In this document: positions 48,452 through 56,814 of the stretch, piece after piece
How positions within the stretch are numbered: position 1 is the stretch's first letter
How the letters are laid out: the number at the start of each line of letters is the position of its first letter
Source of the DNA: Shewanella glacialipiscicola
GTDB taxonomy: Bacteria > Pseudomonadota > Gammaproteobacteria > Enterobacterales > Shewanellaceae
Direction of reading: 5' to 3'
Assembly: GCF_023283485.1 (NCBI RefSeq)
Contig: NZ_JAKILU010000017.1
Location: 28,702 to 92,701 of the forward strand
DNA length: 64,000 nt
Notes under the pieces: model-generated
What the model was told of the DNA's origin: nothing
The model's database searches: none
What the model saw: the letters and a program-made list of their open reading frames with translations, nothing else
Translations under genes and position numbers: made by a program

Positions 48452-48843
48452 ACTGGGCGTTCCCTTCGGTCGGGCTTTTCGCTTCGCTCCCCGCGATAAC
48501 GTGATCCACTGATGGCAAGCAAGCTTGCCGTGGCTCTACGTTCCTGCTTGCCAATCCCTAACGCAATCACCAAGCCCCAAACAAAAGCAAACATCAACGT
48601 CCTAAAGCACTGTCCGGTTCATTGCCGGCTAAAGTGTGAGTAAGCGTGCGCTTCTCTATCGTTTGTCATCGTTTCCCTGTCAATACCGTTCACGTCTGCG
48701 CTGTCACTTCTTATCTGTCTCATTTCACAACCTGCCCGCCAAGGGAGGCTTCGCCGCTGCGCGCCCTTGTCTGTCAGAACGTGAAATGAGTCAGGAAGTT
48801 AGGCGAAGACGAGAACGATATTTAAACGACAGGAAAACAAGCA
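48452..48843 (+). repeat. Conserved leader, copy 1 (diverged)
   Basis: 392-bp untranslated region. Its first ~120 bases (GGGCGTTCCCTTCGGTCGGG onward) match 52346-52466 and 54750-54865 almost exactly. Its later part keeps islands such as CTTCGCCGCTGCGCGCCCTT. It contains the hairpin GGCAAGC AA GCTTGCC. It precedes the large ParB-like gene. See copies 2 and 3. Confidence 0.8.
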
Positions 48844-50718
48844 ATGACAAACTCAATTCAAGCGCAAGCAACTCACACTAAAGCCACCACTTTACCTGCC
48901 AGCCCAAAGACTCAAGCAGGCTCTCACAAGCCCGATATTGCTCAAAAATCGGCAACAGCGGCTAACGCTGTGGTGGCATTGGCCTCAACAGCAAAGCCAG
49001 TGTTACTGCAATTGCAGATTAACCAGTTGGTGTTGTCTGAGAAGAACGTGCGTAAAGAAAATGCGTCCAAGGCTGACGATGAACAGTTGTATGCCTCCAT
49101 TTTGGCGCATGGCATTTTACAAAATTTGATCGTCGAGCCCATGAACGCGCAAGGCTTATACCCAGTTTTGGGCGGTGGCCGTAGACTGAGACAGCTCATT
49201 AAAGCGGTCAAAAATAATAAGCTGAAACCGAAAACGCTTGTGCCTGTTAAGTTGCTGACAGCCGAAGAAGTCGCCAACTATGCCACCGAGCTATCAATGA
49301 CTGAAAACTTCACACGCGCAAAGATGCACCCAGTCGATGAATTTCACGCTTTTGCTGACATGGTGAATAAGGGCGCGAGCATTGCTGATGTTGCGGCGCG
49401 GTTTGGCGTAACAGCGAAATTCGTGCAGCAGCGCATGAAATTAAGCATGGTAGCCCCTGTTGTGCTCGATGCGTACAAAGCGGGGAACGTGTCGCTTGAT
49501 GTCGTGATGATATTCACGATTGCCAGTGTCGAAAAACAAGTCGAAGTGTGGGAGCTGGCAGGCGATAGACGTTACAACGAAAACCAATTCCGCAATATGC
49601 TTAAAGACGCCGCTGTGAATGCTGATCACTATTTGGCTCAGTTTGTTGGCCAAGAAGAATACGAAAAAGCGGGCGGGGTTGTGACCTCAGACTTGTTCAG
49701 TGATGAAGTCTATCTTGATGATAAAGCGTTGCTCGAATCATTAGCGACCGCAAAATTGGAAATCGAAGCAGCAAAGTTAATCGCGCGTGGCTGGAAGTGG
49801 ACACAGATAAAGTTAGTTTCTGAATACGATGAACTTGCAGGGTTTGGGCTTCTAGACTCAAAAGAGGGTGAGTATGATCCCGCTGAAATGGCGCTAGCGG
49901 GGTGTATGCTCGTGTTAAAAAGTTATGGTGAGCCTGTCAGTATCTATATTGGGTTAGTGCATAAAGACGACAAAAAGGCACTGGCACAATTAAAAGCCAG
50001 TGTGCAATTAGACCCACTCAATGTGGGTGACGTGAAAAAAATTGAAGATAAGGACGCAAGCGGTTATTCCGCTGCGCTCAATGACGACTTACGCGCACAG
50101 CGTTTGATTATCACGAAACATGCGTTAATGAGTGCGCCAAGCGTTGCGCTTGATACGTTGCATTTCTCTGTCTGTGTAAGCGCGTTCACTGATTCGCATT
50201 ATGGCAGCCGTCCACTGCATATCAGCGTTAACGACACCACTTGCCATCCTAAAACGGGAGCGCTCACGGATAACAAAGCGGTGCAGTTAATCGAGGGTGT
50301 AAAAGCCAGCCTAAATTTAGCGTGGGTTGGTCTGCCAACGGTCGCTGAACGCTTTAACGCTTTTTGCGCCCTCGATGTAAAAGAGAAAGAAAAGCAGGTG
50401 GCTTACGCCACGGCTTCCATGTTCGAGGCGTCAATTGATAATAGTCATAAAGCTGTTGAGGCCGTGATATCCACGCTCGATGTGAAATGGTCTAACTACT
50501 GGCGACCTACTGCGGAAACCTTCTTTAAGCGCGTGAGTTTGTCTTGTTTAATTGATATGGCTCAGCCTGTCATGGGTGAGCAGTGGGCATTACAAGCCGC
50601 TGCACTCAAGAAAAAGGATTTAGCAAATCAGGTTGATAGCTTAGTGAACGGTGAGCGAAAAGGGCTAGATGATGCACAAAAAGCCTACTTTGATGCGTTG
50701 ATGCCAGCTGGATTTTAA
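48844..50718 (+). CDS. Large ParB/Spo0J-domain protein
   Basis: 624-aa protein. Residues 1-55 are low-complexity (MTNSIQAQATHTKAT...) and resemble the N-terminal leaders of two other genes here. A ParB N-terminal domain follows (~60-170: QLVLSEKNVRKEN, GGGRRLRQLI, TELSMTENFTRAKMHPVDE), then an HTH (SIADVAARFGVTAKFVQQRMKLS). A long C-terminal region has no known domain. Proteins of this kind occur on conjugative plasmids separately from parAB and are often called ParB-like nucleases. A role in early establishment or DNA processing is more likely than partition. Confidence 0.85.
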   Translation: MTNSIQAQATHTKATTLPASPKTQAGSHKPDIAQKSATAANAVVALASTAKPVLLQLQINQLVLSEKNVRKENASKADDEQLYASILAHGILQNLIVEPMNAQGLYPVLGGGRRLRQLIKAVKNNKLKPKTLVPVKLLTAEEVANYATELSMTENFTRAKMHPVDEFHAFADMVNKGASIADVAARFGVTAKFVQQRMKLSMVAPVVLDAYKAGNVSLDVVMIFTIASVEKQVEVWELAGDRRYNENQFRNMLKDAAVNADHYLAQFVGQEEYEKAGGVVTSDLFSDEVYLDDKALLESLATAKLEIEAAKLIARGWKWTQIKLVSEYDELAGFGLLDSKEGEYDPAEMALAGCMLVLKSYGEPVSIYIGLVHKDDKKALAQLKASVQLDPLNVGDVKKIEDKDASGYSAALNDDLRAQRLIITKHALMSAPSVALDTLHFSVCVSAFTDSHYGSRPLHISVNDTTCHPKTGALTDNKAVQLIEGVKASLNLAWVGLPTVAERFNAFCALDVKEKEKQVAYATASMFEASIDNSHKAVEAVISTLDVKWSNYWRPTAETFFKRVSLSCLIDMAQPVMGEQWALQAAALKKKDLANQVDSLVNGERKGLDDAQKAYFDALMPAGF

Positions 50719-50842
50719 GCCGCATACTGATGCAGATTTACCCTGTTAATTCAGGGTAAATCTGAGCAAGAATTAACTAAATAAATTGAGTTGTGTGTAT
50801 GCGTGTGTATAATGGTTCAACGGTTAACGCAGAGGTTTTACA

Positions 50843-51298
50843 ATGCTATTTATGGTCGGGATCGAAAGCCCTGCTGATGAAACGCAGGCGTTTGGTATCG
50901 TTATCCCCGTGTTTGAAAAATTAGGCTATGGCTGTTTTTCGGCGGCGGATTGCCAAGAAGAAATCTTGTTTAAGGCTAAAGAAGCCATTTTATTAATGGC
51001 TGAGGAAGTGATCAACGATGGTCATTTAGTCGATAGCTTGAATGAAGGTTATCGCGACTATCAGGCATTGCATCCCAAGTTCGACCAATGGATGGCCTTA
51101 GAGGTGCCACTAGAGGCGCTTAAAGCCAAACAAAAACGCCTCAATATCACATTGTCAGAATCGCAGATTGTACGTATCGATAGTTTTGTGGCGTTTCATC
51201 GCGAGTTCAAAGACCGTTCGGACTTCTTAGCCAAGGCAGCTGATAAGTTAATGAACAGCGCAGACTCAGTAAGATCGTGTTCAAAAGTGGGAGATTGA
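50843..51298 (+). CDS. Solo HicB-like antitoxin protein
   Basis: 151-aa protein of the HicB type: FMVGIESPADETQAFGIVIPVFEKL, then CFSAADCQEEILFKAKEAI (the RNase-H-like partial fold) and a C-terminal ribbon-helix-helix (ITLSESQIVRIDSFVAFH). No hicA lies beside it, so it may act as a stand-alone regulator or serve a toxin elsewhere. The next gene starts one base after its stop. Confidence 0.75.
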   Translation: MLFMVGIESPADETQAFGIVIPVFEKLGYGCFSAADCQEEILFKAKEAILLMAEEVINDGHLVDSLNEGYRDYQALHPKFDQWMALEVPLEALKAKQKRLNITLSESQIVRIDSFVAFHREFKDRSDFLAKAADKLMNSADSVRSCSKVGD

Positions 51299-51299
51299 T

Positions 51300-51788
51300 A
51301 TGGGCAAAGTAACCGGTATTCCATTTTCAGAGGTGAAAGCGCAGCTTATGGACAATCCCGAGGTTGTCGCGGCCTATGAGCAAGCCGTACAAGCCGATGA
51401 ACCGATCCACATTATTCCAGTGCAACACAGTGAGGGCGTTATCATGCCAATCAACAATATCGTGAGTTGTACTCGTGAAGGTCATCATGTTTATTTTTCC
51501 TTTGTGAATCTGTTTGGTGGCCATCACTATCCAGTGACGATGATTTTTATGCCCTCTGGCGCGGTGAATGTCGTTGTCGGTGGGGCGCGGTATCGATGCC
51601 AAGCCAATCAAGTGCAGCGCGTGATTGATGAGTCTGGGCTTGAGCATGAGGGCTTAGCGTGTTTGAAGTATTTGATTGAAGCGGGGGAGTTGAATTTTCA
51701 CATCCCCGCAGATGTTCACGAACAGCTTAAAGAGCATCCAGAGTTTCAAAAATACCGCCTCATCGAGTGGGAAGATGAAGACATGTGA
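51300..51788 (+). CDS. Hypothetical protein
   Basis: 162-aa protein, beginning MGKVTGIPFSEVKAQLMDN and ending in an acidic tail (YRLIEWEDEDM). The front resembles the HTH-proximal helix of HigA-type proteins only weakly. Coupled to the HicB-like gene by a one-base gap, so the two may work together as an unusual pair (inference). Confidence 0.65.
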   Translation: MGKVTGIPFSEVKAQLMDNPEVVAAYEQAVQADEPIHIIPVQHSEGVIMPINNIVSCTREGHHVYFSFVNLFGGHHYPVTMIFMPSGAVNVVVGGARYRCQANQVQRVIDESGLEHEGLACLKYLIEAGELNFHIPADVHEQLKEHPEFQKYRLIEWEDEDM

Positions 51789-51818
51789 GTGTTGCGATAA
51801 CGACAAGGAGGATTAGGC

Positions 51819-52040
51819 ATGTCTCAACGTGCGATAGAGATTGTGAAGATAAGTGATCTCAAGTCCGTCAAACAGGGCGAAGTGTTTGAGTGGTGTATTG
51901 ATTACGAAGAGTTTCAATGGCGCAAGGGAGATAGCATTCTCAGAAGTCGCACGGGCGCCGATTCTCCTTGGGAAATTTGGCCGTTGACTGATAACACCAA
52001 AACCGCTGCTAATCGCAAAGTATTTACGCTGATAAAATGA
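51819..52040 (+). CDS. Hypothetical protein
   Basis: 73-aa protein with AAGGAGG before the ATG, an excellent ribosome binding site. Contains FEWCIDYEEFQWRKGDSIL; no domain recognised. Part of the same run of genes as its neighbours. Confidence 0.6.
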   Translation: MSQRAIEIVKISDLKSVKQGEVFEWCIDYEEFQWRKGDSILRSRTGADSPWEIWPLTDNTKTAANRKVFTLIK

Positions 52041-52052
52041 AAGGACAAAGTG

Positions 52053-52166
52053 ATGATGGCATTCTTGAATAATATACTATTGGTGATTTGTTGGCTGTTC
52101 ATTGCCATTTCTGCTATTTATTTCGTCGCCGCCGCATTCAGGCTCGTTTTTATTGGCCGCCGATAG
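52053..52166 (+). CDS. Very small membrane protein
   Basis: 37-aa frame (ATG at 52053, AAGGACAAAG upstream) with one transmembrane helix (ILLVICWLFIAISAIYFVAA) and a basic end (FIGRR). It lies 12 bases after the preceding stop. Function unknown. Confidence 0.5.
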   Translation: MMAFLNNILLVICWLFIAISAIYFVAAAFRLVFIGRR

Positions 52167-52174
52167 TCGCTATT

Positions 52175-52805
52175 CCCTGTTAGTTCCCCGCAAAACGCGA
52201 AACAAGCGGCGGCTGCGCCGCCCTTTTCCGTTTATCTGACAATACCCCTTGGTGTGCTTTGAAACGTGCCTCGGCGGTTAATCTATTTACTCTGAGTGTC
52301 TATTGGCTGCTGTCGCGCTATGTCATCTAAATACCACTGATGAACTTGGGCGTTCCCTTCGGTCGGGCTTTTCGCTTCGCTCCCCGCGATAACGTGATCC
52401 ACTGATGGCAAGCAAGCTTGCCGTGGCTCTACGTTCCTGCTTGCCAATCCCTAACGCAACCACCAAACCGCCAAGCACAGTCCTACTCACTGCGCGGCAA
52501 GTGTGGCTAAGCTGGTCGTTTCATTCGGCATCATGGCCGCTCCTGGTTCTATCCCTTTCGTTTACGCTGCCGTCTTATCTGTCGCTCACCACAACCCGCT
52601 TGCCAAGGGTTCGCTTCGCCGCTGCGCGCCCTTGTCAATCAGAACGATGGCGAGCGAGCAGGACGTCAGGCGAAAACGAAGATGATAGACCCCAAACGGA
52701 GCACACAGCCATGACACACTCAATCACTACCCCAGCAAGCCACACTAAGCCTTTCAGCGAGCAAGCCAGCTTACAAGCGACAAGCAGGCTCTCCAAAGAC
52801 GATAT
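52175..52805 (+). repeat. Conserved leader plus first codons, copy 2
   Basis: About 630 bp, roughly 97 percent identical to 54578-55209. It includes a terminator-like hairpin GGCGGC TGC GCCGCC followed by CTTTTCC (52208-52228), the GGCAAGC/GCTTGCC hairpin, and the first ~32 codons of the gene at 52711. The identity stops abruptly inside the coding region at a GATAT. Confidence 0.92.
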
Positions 52806-53334
52806 TCAACAGCAAAAAAGGGGCGAGTTGACGATCATTGTTTTAACTGAAATGAATTTCTTTCACTTTTGCGGCCTCGGACTTGAGGGCGTGGCTAATG
52901 AGGCATGGTATCCCTATTCACAAGGGTTATTGTTTGAAGCGGTCGAGCGGTACTTAGTCGCGGCAAAAGTGGCTCAAAATGTCGTATCAATCGATCAACC
53001 TCGACGCAATGGCGCAAGTATTGATTATCGCGTGCGTTTTAATGTGTTTAGCACTGACAAAAAACGGGTTTCGGTTCGTTTTCCTGTCGTGATTAAGAAT
53101 TTTGGCAACGATACGCAATGCCTCTCAGTCGAAGAACTAACGAGGGCGTTAAGTCAGAACTATCGAAATAAGCACGTTTCAATCATGTGGTCTTTACCCT
53201 CGGGGATCACATCAACGGTTTATGTGTCGGTGGCGGCTGACGGGGGGATAAGCGATTGCTATACACATCATGCTCTGTGGTTTGTGATGGAAGGGGGCTG
53301 CATTGAGTTGGCCACTAACGCGGGGGCGATATGA
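52711..53334 (+). CDS. Hypothetical protein with shared ArdC-type leader
   Basis: 207-aa protein. The first ~32 residues (MTHSITTPASHTKPFSEQAS...) are identical to those of the ArdC-like protein at 55115. From residue 33 it is unrelated (GELTIIVLTEMNFFHFCGLG) and no domain is known. A common N-terminal tail could be a translocation or interaction signal, or a by-product of leader duplication. The ATG at 52711 is chosen because the leader repeat and AACGGAGCA lie directly before it. Its stop is followed one base later by the next gene. Confidence 0.7.
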   Translation: MTHSITTPASHTKPFSEQASLQATSRLSKDDIQQQKRGELTIIVLTEMNFFHFCGLGLEGVANEAWYPYSQGLLFEAVERYLVAAKVAQNVVSIDQPRRNGASIDYRVRFNVFSTDKKRVSVRFPVVIKNFGNDTQCLSVEELTRALSQNYRNKHVSIMWSLPSGITSTVYVSVAADGGISDCYTHHALWFVMEGGCIELATNAGAI

Positions 53335-53335
53335 T

Positions 53336-53737
53336 ATGTGCAAACCCTCAGTGACGTTTGAAGAAATGAACACCTATTTACAAGGGCAATATAAACATGA
53401 ACGTTTATATGGTCGCACCCCTGCAACGGGTTGGCCTGCGGACTATGCAACATCAGTTGTTAGTAGCCACATGGCTGATTTGAATGCTAACGGGATCGGG
53501 TACATTGGCCATCACGAATCCGCGACAGGTCAGGCGATCCGTTATACCGTGGACGAGGTTAAATATTCCCCTCGCTTTTTTATTGTTGGCTATGACTCTG
53601 AAAACGATATTGCCCAAAAACAATGCTATTTTATTGATTCAGCGATCAATATCGAAAGGGCTCGCGCTAAATGCTTAGAGAGTGCTAATCGCTATCCGAT
53701 AGTGAGAATTAAGGATCTACAAGGGCATTTTGTGTAA
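53336..53737 (+). CDS. Hypothetical protein
   Basis: 133-aa protein from MCKPSVTFEEMNTYLQG, nearly coupled to the previous gene. Aromatic-rich middle (KYSPRFFIVGYDSEN). No known domain. Probably functions with the preceding protein. Confidence 0.6.
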   Translation: MCKPSVTFEEMNTYLQGQYKHERLYGRTPATGWPADYATSVVSSHMADLNANGIGYIGHHESATGQAIRYTVDEVKYSPRFFIVGYDSENDIAQKQCYFIDSAINIERARAKCLESANRYPIVRIKDLQGHFV

Positions 53738-53860
53738 GCAGCCTGAACGTCTTACAGGGGAACATGCGTTCCTCATTCTCGTTAATTCACATCATGACCC
53801 ATTTCGTTTTCTTCTTAAGTTCAATCCATTCGATAGGTTAAGTCTCGAAAATATCCCAAT

Positions 53861-53905
53861 TGCAACTATATATAGTTGCACTTTTTGCGGTTGATTTGGT
53901 ATAAT
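53861..53905 (+). promoter_or_regulatory. hicAB promoter with palindromic operator
   Basis: Perfect 20-bp palindrome TGCAACTATATATAGTTGCA at 53861-53880. A -35 box TTGCAC (53876-53881) overlaps its right arm and a -10 box TATAAT lies at 53900-53905 with an 18-bp spacer. HicB binding here would block RNA polymerase. Confidence 0.75.
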
Positions 53906-53930
53906 GATCCCCTATATAGCAGGGGGCATT

Positions 53931-54176
53931 ATGACGAAAACGGATAAATTATTAGCAAAGCTCAAATCGTCCAAAACACTGACTTGGAATGAATTAGCGG
54001 GGGCGTTAAAAGTGCTCGGCTATCAACAAGTCGAGGGTGATGGTTCGAGGGTTAAGTTTGATAATGGCATTCCGAAGGAGTTAATCAACCTGCATAAACC
54101 GCATCCTAAAAATGAATTAAAGGCTTACGCATTGCGCCAAGTGAGAGACAAATTAACCGAATGGGGGAAACTATGA
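53931..54176 (+). CDS. hicA: HicA-type mRNA interferase toxin
   Basis: 81-aa toxin from MTKTDKLLAKLKSSKT. The central EGDGSRVKFDNG and LINLHKPHPKNELKAYAL match HicA; the catalytic His is in the LHKPHPKNE segment. Upstream GGGGGC serves as ribosome binding site. An upstream in-frame ATG (53904) overlaps the -10 box and cannot be the start. It overlaps hicB by 4 bases (ATGA). Confidence 0.85.
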   Translation: MTKTDKLLAKLKSSKTLTWNELAGALKVLGYQQVEGDGSRVKFDNGIPKELINLHKPHPKNELKAYALRQVRDKLTEWGKL

Positions 54177-54511
54177 TGCAAAATACAATGACATATAAGG
54201 GTTATCACGGCTCTGTAGAAATCAGCCCAGAGGATAATATTCTGTTTGGGCAGGTGCTATTCATTTCACCGTTGATCAACTATGAGGCCGAAACAGCCAA
54301 AGGGTTAGAGCAAGCCTTTCAAGAGGCGATTAACGCTTATCTTGCTGACTGTGCTCAACAGGACATTCAACCAGAGAAGCCTTGCAAGGGATCGCTTAAT
54401 GTCAGATTAGGCCATGACTTGCATTTGGCTGCGTCTATCGCGGCATTTCAGGCATCGACTAGCACGAATGAGTTTATCAAAAGGGCAGTTCAAAAAAGCG
54501 TGGGTTTGTAG
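54173..54511 (+). CDS. hicB: HicB antitoxin
   Basis: 112-aa antitoxin. YKGYHGSVEISPEDNILFGQVLFI opens the partial RNase-H-like fold, AFQEAINAYLADCAQ follows, and a C-terminal ribbon-helix-helix-type end (RLGHDLHLAASIAAFQASTS) binds the operator. It starts at the ATGATG overlapping the hicA stop. It should neutralise HicA and repress the operon, giving plasmid maintenance or phage-response functions. Confidence 0.88.
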   Translation: MMQNTMTYKGYHGSVEISPEDNILFGQVLFISPLINYEAETAKGLEQAFQEAINAYLADCAQQDIQPEKPCKGSLNVRLGHDLHLAASIAAFQASTSTNEFIKRAVQKSVGL

Positions 54512-54577
54512 GCTGCAAATCGTTGTCGAGCAATGATATCAGCCTGAGCCATGTGATCTACTTAAACTGAACATTAC

Positions 54578-55209
54578 CCCTGATAGCTCCCCGCAAAACG
54601 CGAAACAAGCGGCGGCTTCGCCGCCCTTTTCCGTTTATCTGACAATACCCCTTGGTGTGCTTTGAAACGTGCCTCGGCGGTTAATCTATTTACTCTGAGT
54701 GTCTATTGGCTGCTGTGGCGCTATGTCATCTAAATACAACTGATGAACTTGGGCGTTCCCTCCGGTCGGGCTTTTCGCTTCGCTCCCCGCGATAACGTGA
54801 TCCACTGATGGCAAGCAAGCTTGCCGTGGCTCTACGTTCCTGCTTGCCAATCCCTAACGCAACTACCAAACCGCCAAGCACAGTCCTACTCACTGCGCGG
54901 CAAGTGTGGCTAAGCTGGTCGTTTCATTCGGCATCACGGCCGCTCCTGGTTCTATCCCTTTCGTTTACGCTTCCGTCTTAATCTGTCGCTCACCACAACC
55001 CGCTTGCCAAGGGTTCGCTTCGCCGCTGCGCGCCCTTGTCAATCAGAACGATGGCGAGCGAGCAGGACGTCAGGCGAAAACGAAGATGATAGACCCCAAA
55101 CGGAGCAAGCAGCCATGACACACTCAATCACTACCCCAGCAAGCCACACTAAGCCTTTCAGCGAGCAAGCCAGCTTACAAGCGACAAGCAGGCTCTCCAA
55201 AGACGATAT
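54578..55209 (+). repeat. Conserved leader plus first codons, copy 3
   Basis: Near-identical to 52175-52805, including the GGCGGC/GCCGCC hairpin at about 54611-54625 and the first ~32 codons of the ArdC-like gene. Confidence 0.92.
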
Positions 55210-56113
55210 CTCAAAAAGCAAAACAAAAAGTAAAAGTGCAAAAGCATTTAAAAAAGTAGATATGTATCAGGTCGTCACTGATCAAATCATTGCGGCATTA
55301 GATAAAGGCGTAAAGCCTTGGGTGTGTCCGTGGCAGAGAAATTCAATCGGTGCAGGTTTGCCGATTAATTTCGATACTAAAAAAGCCTATAGCGGTATTA
55401 ATGTTTTGTTGTTATGGGCGGCGGCATTTGATGCGGGATTTTCATCAAATCAATTTTTAACCTATAACCAAGCGAATAATTTAGGCGGTCAAGTTCGCAA
55501 AGGCGAGAAGGGCACCTCAATTATTTTTTATAAGAGTTGGGAAAAAGAAAATGAACAAGGTGAAAAAGAAGTTATTCCCATGCTTAAAAGTTTCACTGTC
55601 TTTAACGTTGAGCAAATCGACGGGTTAAATGTTGAGGAAGTGAAAGGTTTCAACGTAAACAACTCATTTGATGCAATTGATCATGTTGAAAGCTTCATTA
55701 ATAAAACAGGTGCGAATATTGTAGAGCAAGGAGATAAAGCATTTTTTAGACCCTCTACCGATAACATCGTTTTACCCACTCGCGAACGTTTCTCAAATAG
55801 CCTTGATTTTTATTGTACGGCATTGCATGAGTTAACGCATTGGACAGGCGCAAAAAGCCGATTAGACAGAATAAAGGGATCTCGGTTTGGTTCGGATGAT
55901 TACGCCTTTGAAGAATTGATCGCTGAATTAGGCGCAAGTTTTTTAATGGCCGAGTTAAATATTAGCGGTGACGTTCAGCATGAGTCTTATATCGCAAGTT
56001 GGTTAACGCAGTTAAAGAATGATAAGCGCTATATTTTTAAAGCCGCCAGTGCCGCGTCTAAGGCTCATCAGTATTTAATGCAAGTCACATGCGAACAGTT
56101 AAAGGCCGCTTGA
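55115..56113 (+). CDS. ardC: ArdC-like antirestriction protein
   Basis: 332-aa protein. After the shared ~32-residue tail and a Lys/Ser linker come an N-terminal ssDNA-binding domain (VTDQIIAALDKGVKPWVCPW, then YSGINVLLLW and LGGQVRKGEKGTSIIFYK) and a C-terminal zincin-type metallopeptidase domain (ALHELTHWTGAKSRL with the HExxH motif, and FEELIAELGASFL supplying the third ligand). ArdC-family proteins protect incoming plasmid DNA from restriction during conjugation. The start at 55115 is fixed by the leader. This is the best evidence that the segment is a conjugative leading region. Confidence 0.9.
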   Translation: MTHSITTPASHTKPFSEQASLQATSRLSKDDISKSKTKSKSAKAFKKVDMYQVVTDQIIAALDKGVKPWVCPWQRNSIGAGLPINFDTKKAYSGINVLLLWAAAFDAGFSSNQFLTYNQANNLGGQVRKGEKGTSIIFYKSWEKENEQGEKEVIPMLKSFTVFNVEQIDGLNVEEVKGFNVNNSFDAIDHVESFINKTGANIVEQGDKAFFRPSTDNIVLPTRERFSNSLDFYCTALHELTHWTGAKSRLDRIKGSRFGSDDYAFEELIAELGASFLMAELNISGDVQHESYIASWLTQLKNDKRYIFKAASAASKAHQYLMQVTCEQLKAA

Positions 56114-56161
56114 TTTTATAGGCTTAGTTTTCACTAAGCCTTTTATTATATAGGAATAGAT

Positions 56162-56461
56162 ATGTCGGATAAAACAATAGAAGATAAATTGAAGTGGCTT
56201 GGTGCATTATATACATCTAAAGGGATAAATGAATTGGTCAAAAACGGCCATGGTAATGGTTTAGCGTTAGCGTCTTTGTTCTATCGTCACGCGATCGGAG
56301 ATTGGGGAGATTTAGAGAATGAAGATTACCAGCTTAATAATGAGATGTTAATTAAGGGCGGTCGTATCCTTTCAGCTTATCAGTTTGAAGGTGTAGAAAT
56401 ATGGATCATCACCGAGGCAGACAGAGCACGAACCACCGCATTATTGCCAAGCGAATATTAA
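56162..56461 (+). CDS. Conserved plasmid hypothetical protein
   Basis: 99-aa protein (IGDWGDLENEDYQLNNEMLIKGG, WIITEADRARTTALLPSEY). I recall similar small proteins on plasmids and integrative elements that are sometimes mislabelled as type I restriction subunit M; there is no methyltransferase motif here. It follows the ArdC-like gene by 48 bp and ends before a strong terminator. Confidence 0.7.
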   Translation: MSDKTIEDKLKWLGALYTSKGINELVKNGHGNGLALASLFYRHAIGDWGDLENEDYQLNNEMLIKGGRILSAYQFEGVEIWIITEADRARTTALLPSEY

Positions 56462-56478
56462 GCCGCCACGCTTGCAGA

Positions 56479-56508
56479 AAACGCACTCATTGAGTGCGTT
56501 TTTTTTGG
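56479..56508 (+). terminator. Rho-independent terminator
   Basis: Stem AAACGCACTCA with its complement around a tight loop, followed by a run of eight T residues. It ends the ardC transcript. Confidence 0.88.
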
Positions 56509-56814
56509 CCTGAAAATCCCCCGATACCTTTGCCGCTTCATACGGCAGCAGCCTAGCAAAAATCGAAAATTCCCAAAAAATCCCCAAAAAATGAAAAGTG
56601 CAAAATCCTGGCGAAATAGTGAAGTTGGAACCTTGAGAAAAGAACCACACCCCACGCTCCAAGGGGGTGGTTGTTTGTTGGGTTTAGTGCATTGATTTAA
56701 ATGTGTTTTATTGTTTTTCGCTCAGTGAAATTTAATGCGTTTCTTACGTGTTTTTAGCCCGAAAATGGTTCGAAAACACCTCATGAATGCCACCTTACTG
56801 AACGAGGAAAACCT
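56509..56814. other. Upstream region of the recombinase pair
   Basis: About 300 bp without a gene. It carries AGCCCGAAAATGGTT (56757-56771) and ATGCCACCTTA (56786-56796), which also occur in each unit of the tandem repeat array at 63086-64000. It may contain a binding or crossover site for the recombinases downstream. Confidence 0.45.

Noticed and set aside
48844..50718. Second partition system
   Set aside because: The ParB-like protein has no ParA partner beside it, is twice the usual length and has a leader shared with an antirestriction gene.
52405..52710. Upstream extension of the 52711 gene (and of the gene at 55115)
   Set aside because: The extension translates the structured leader repeat. 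Real starts are the ATGs at the common MTHSITT segment, and leader copy 1 does not preserve the frame.
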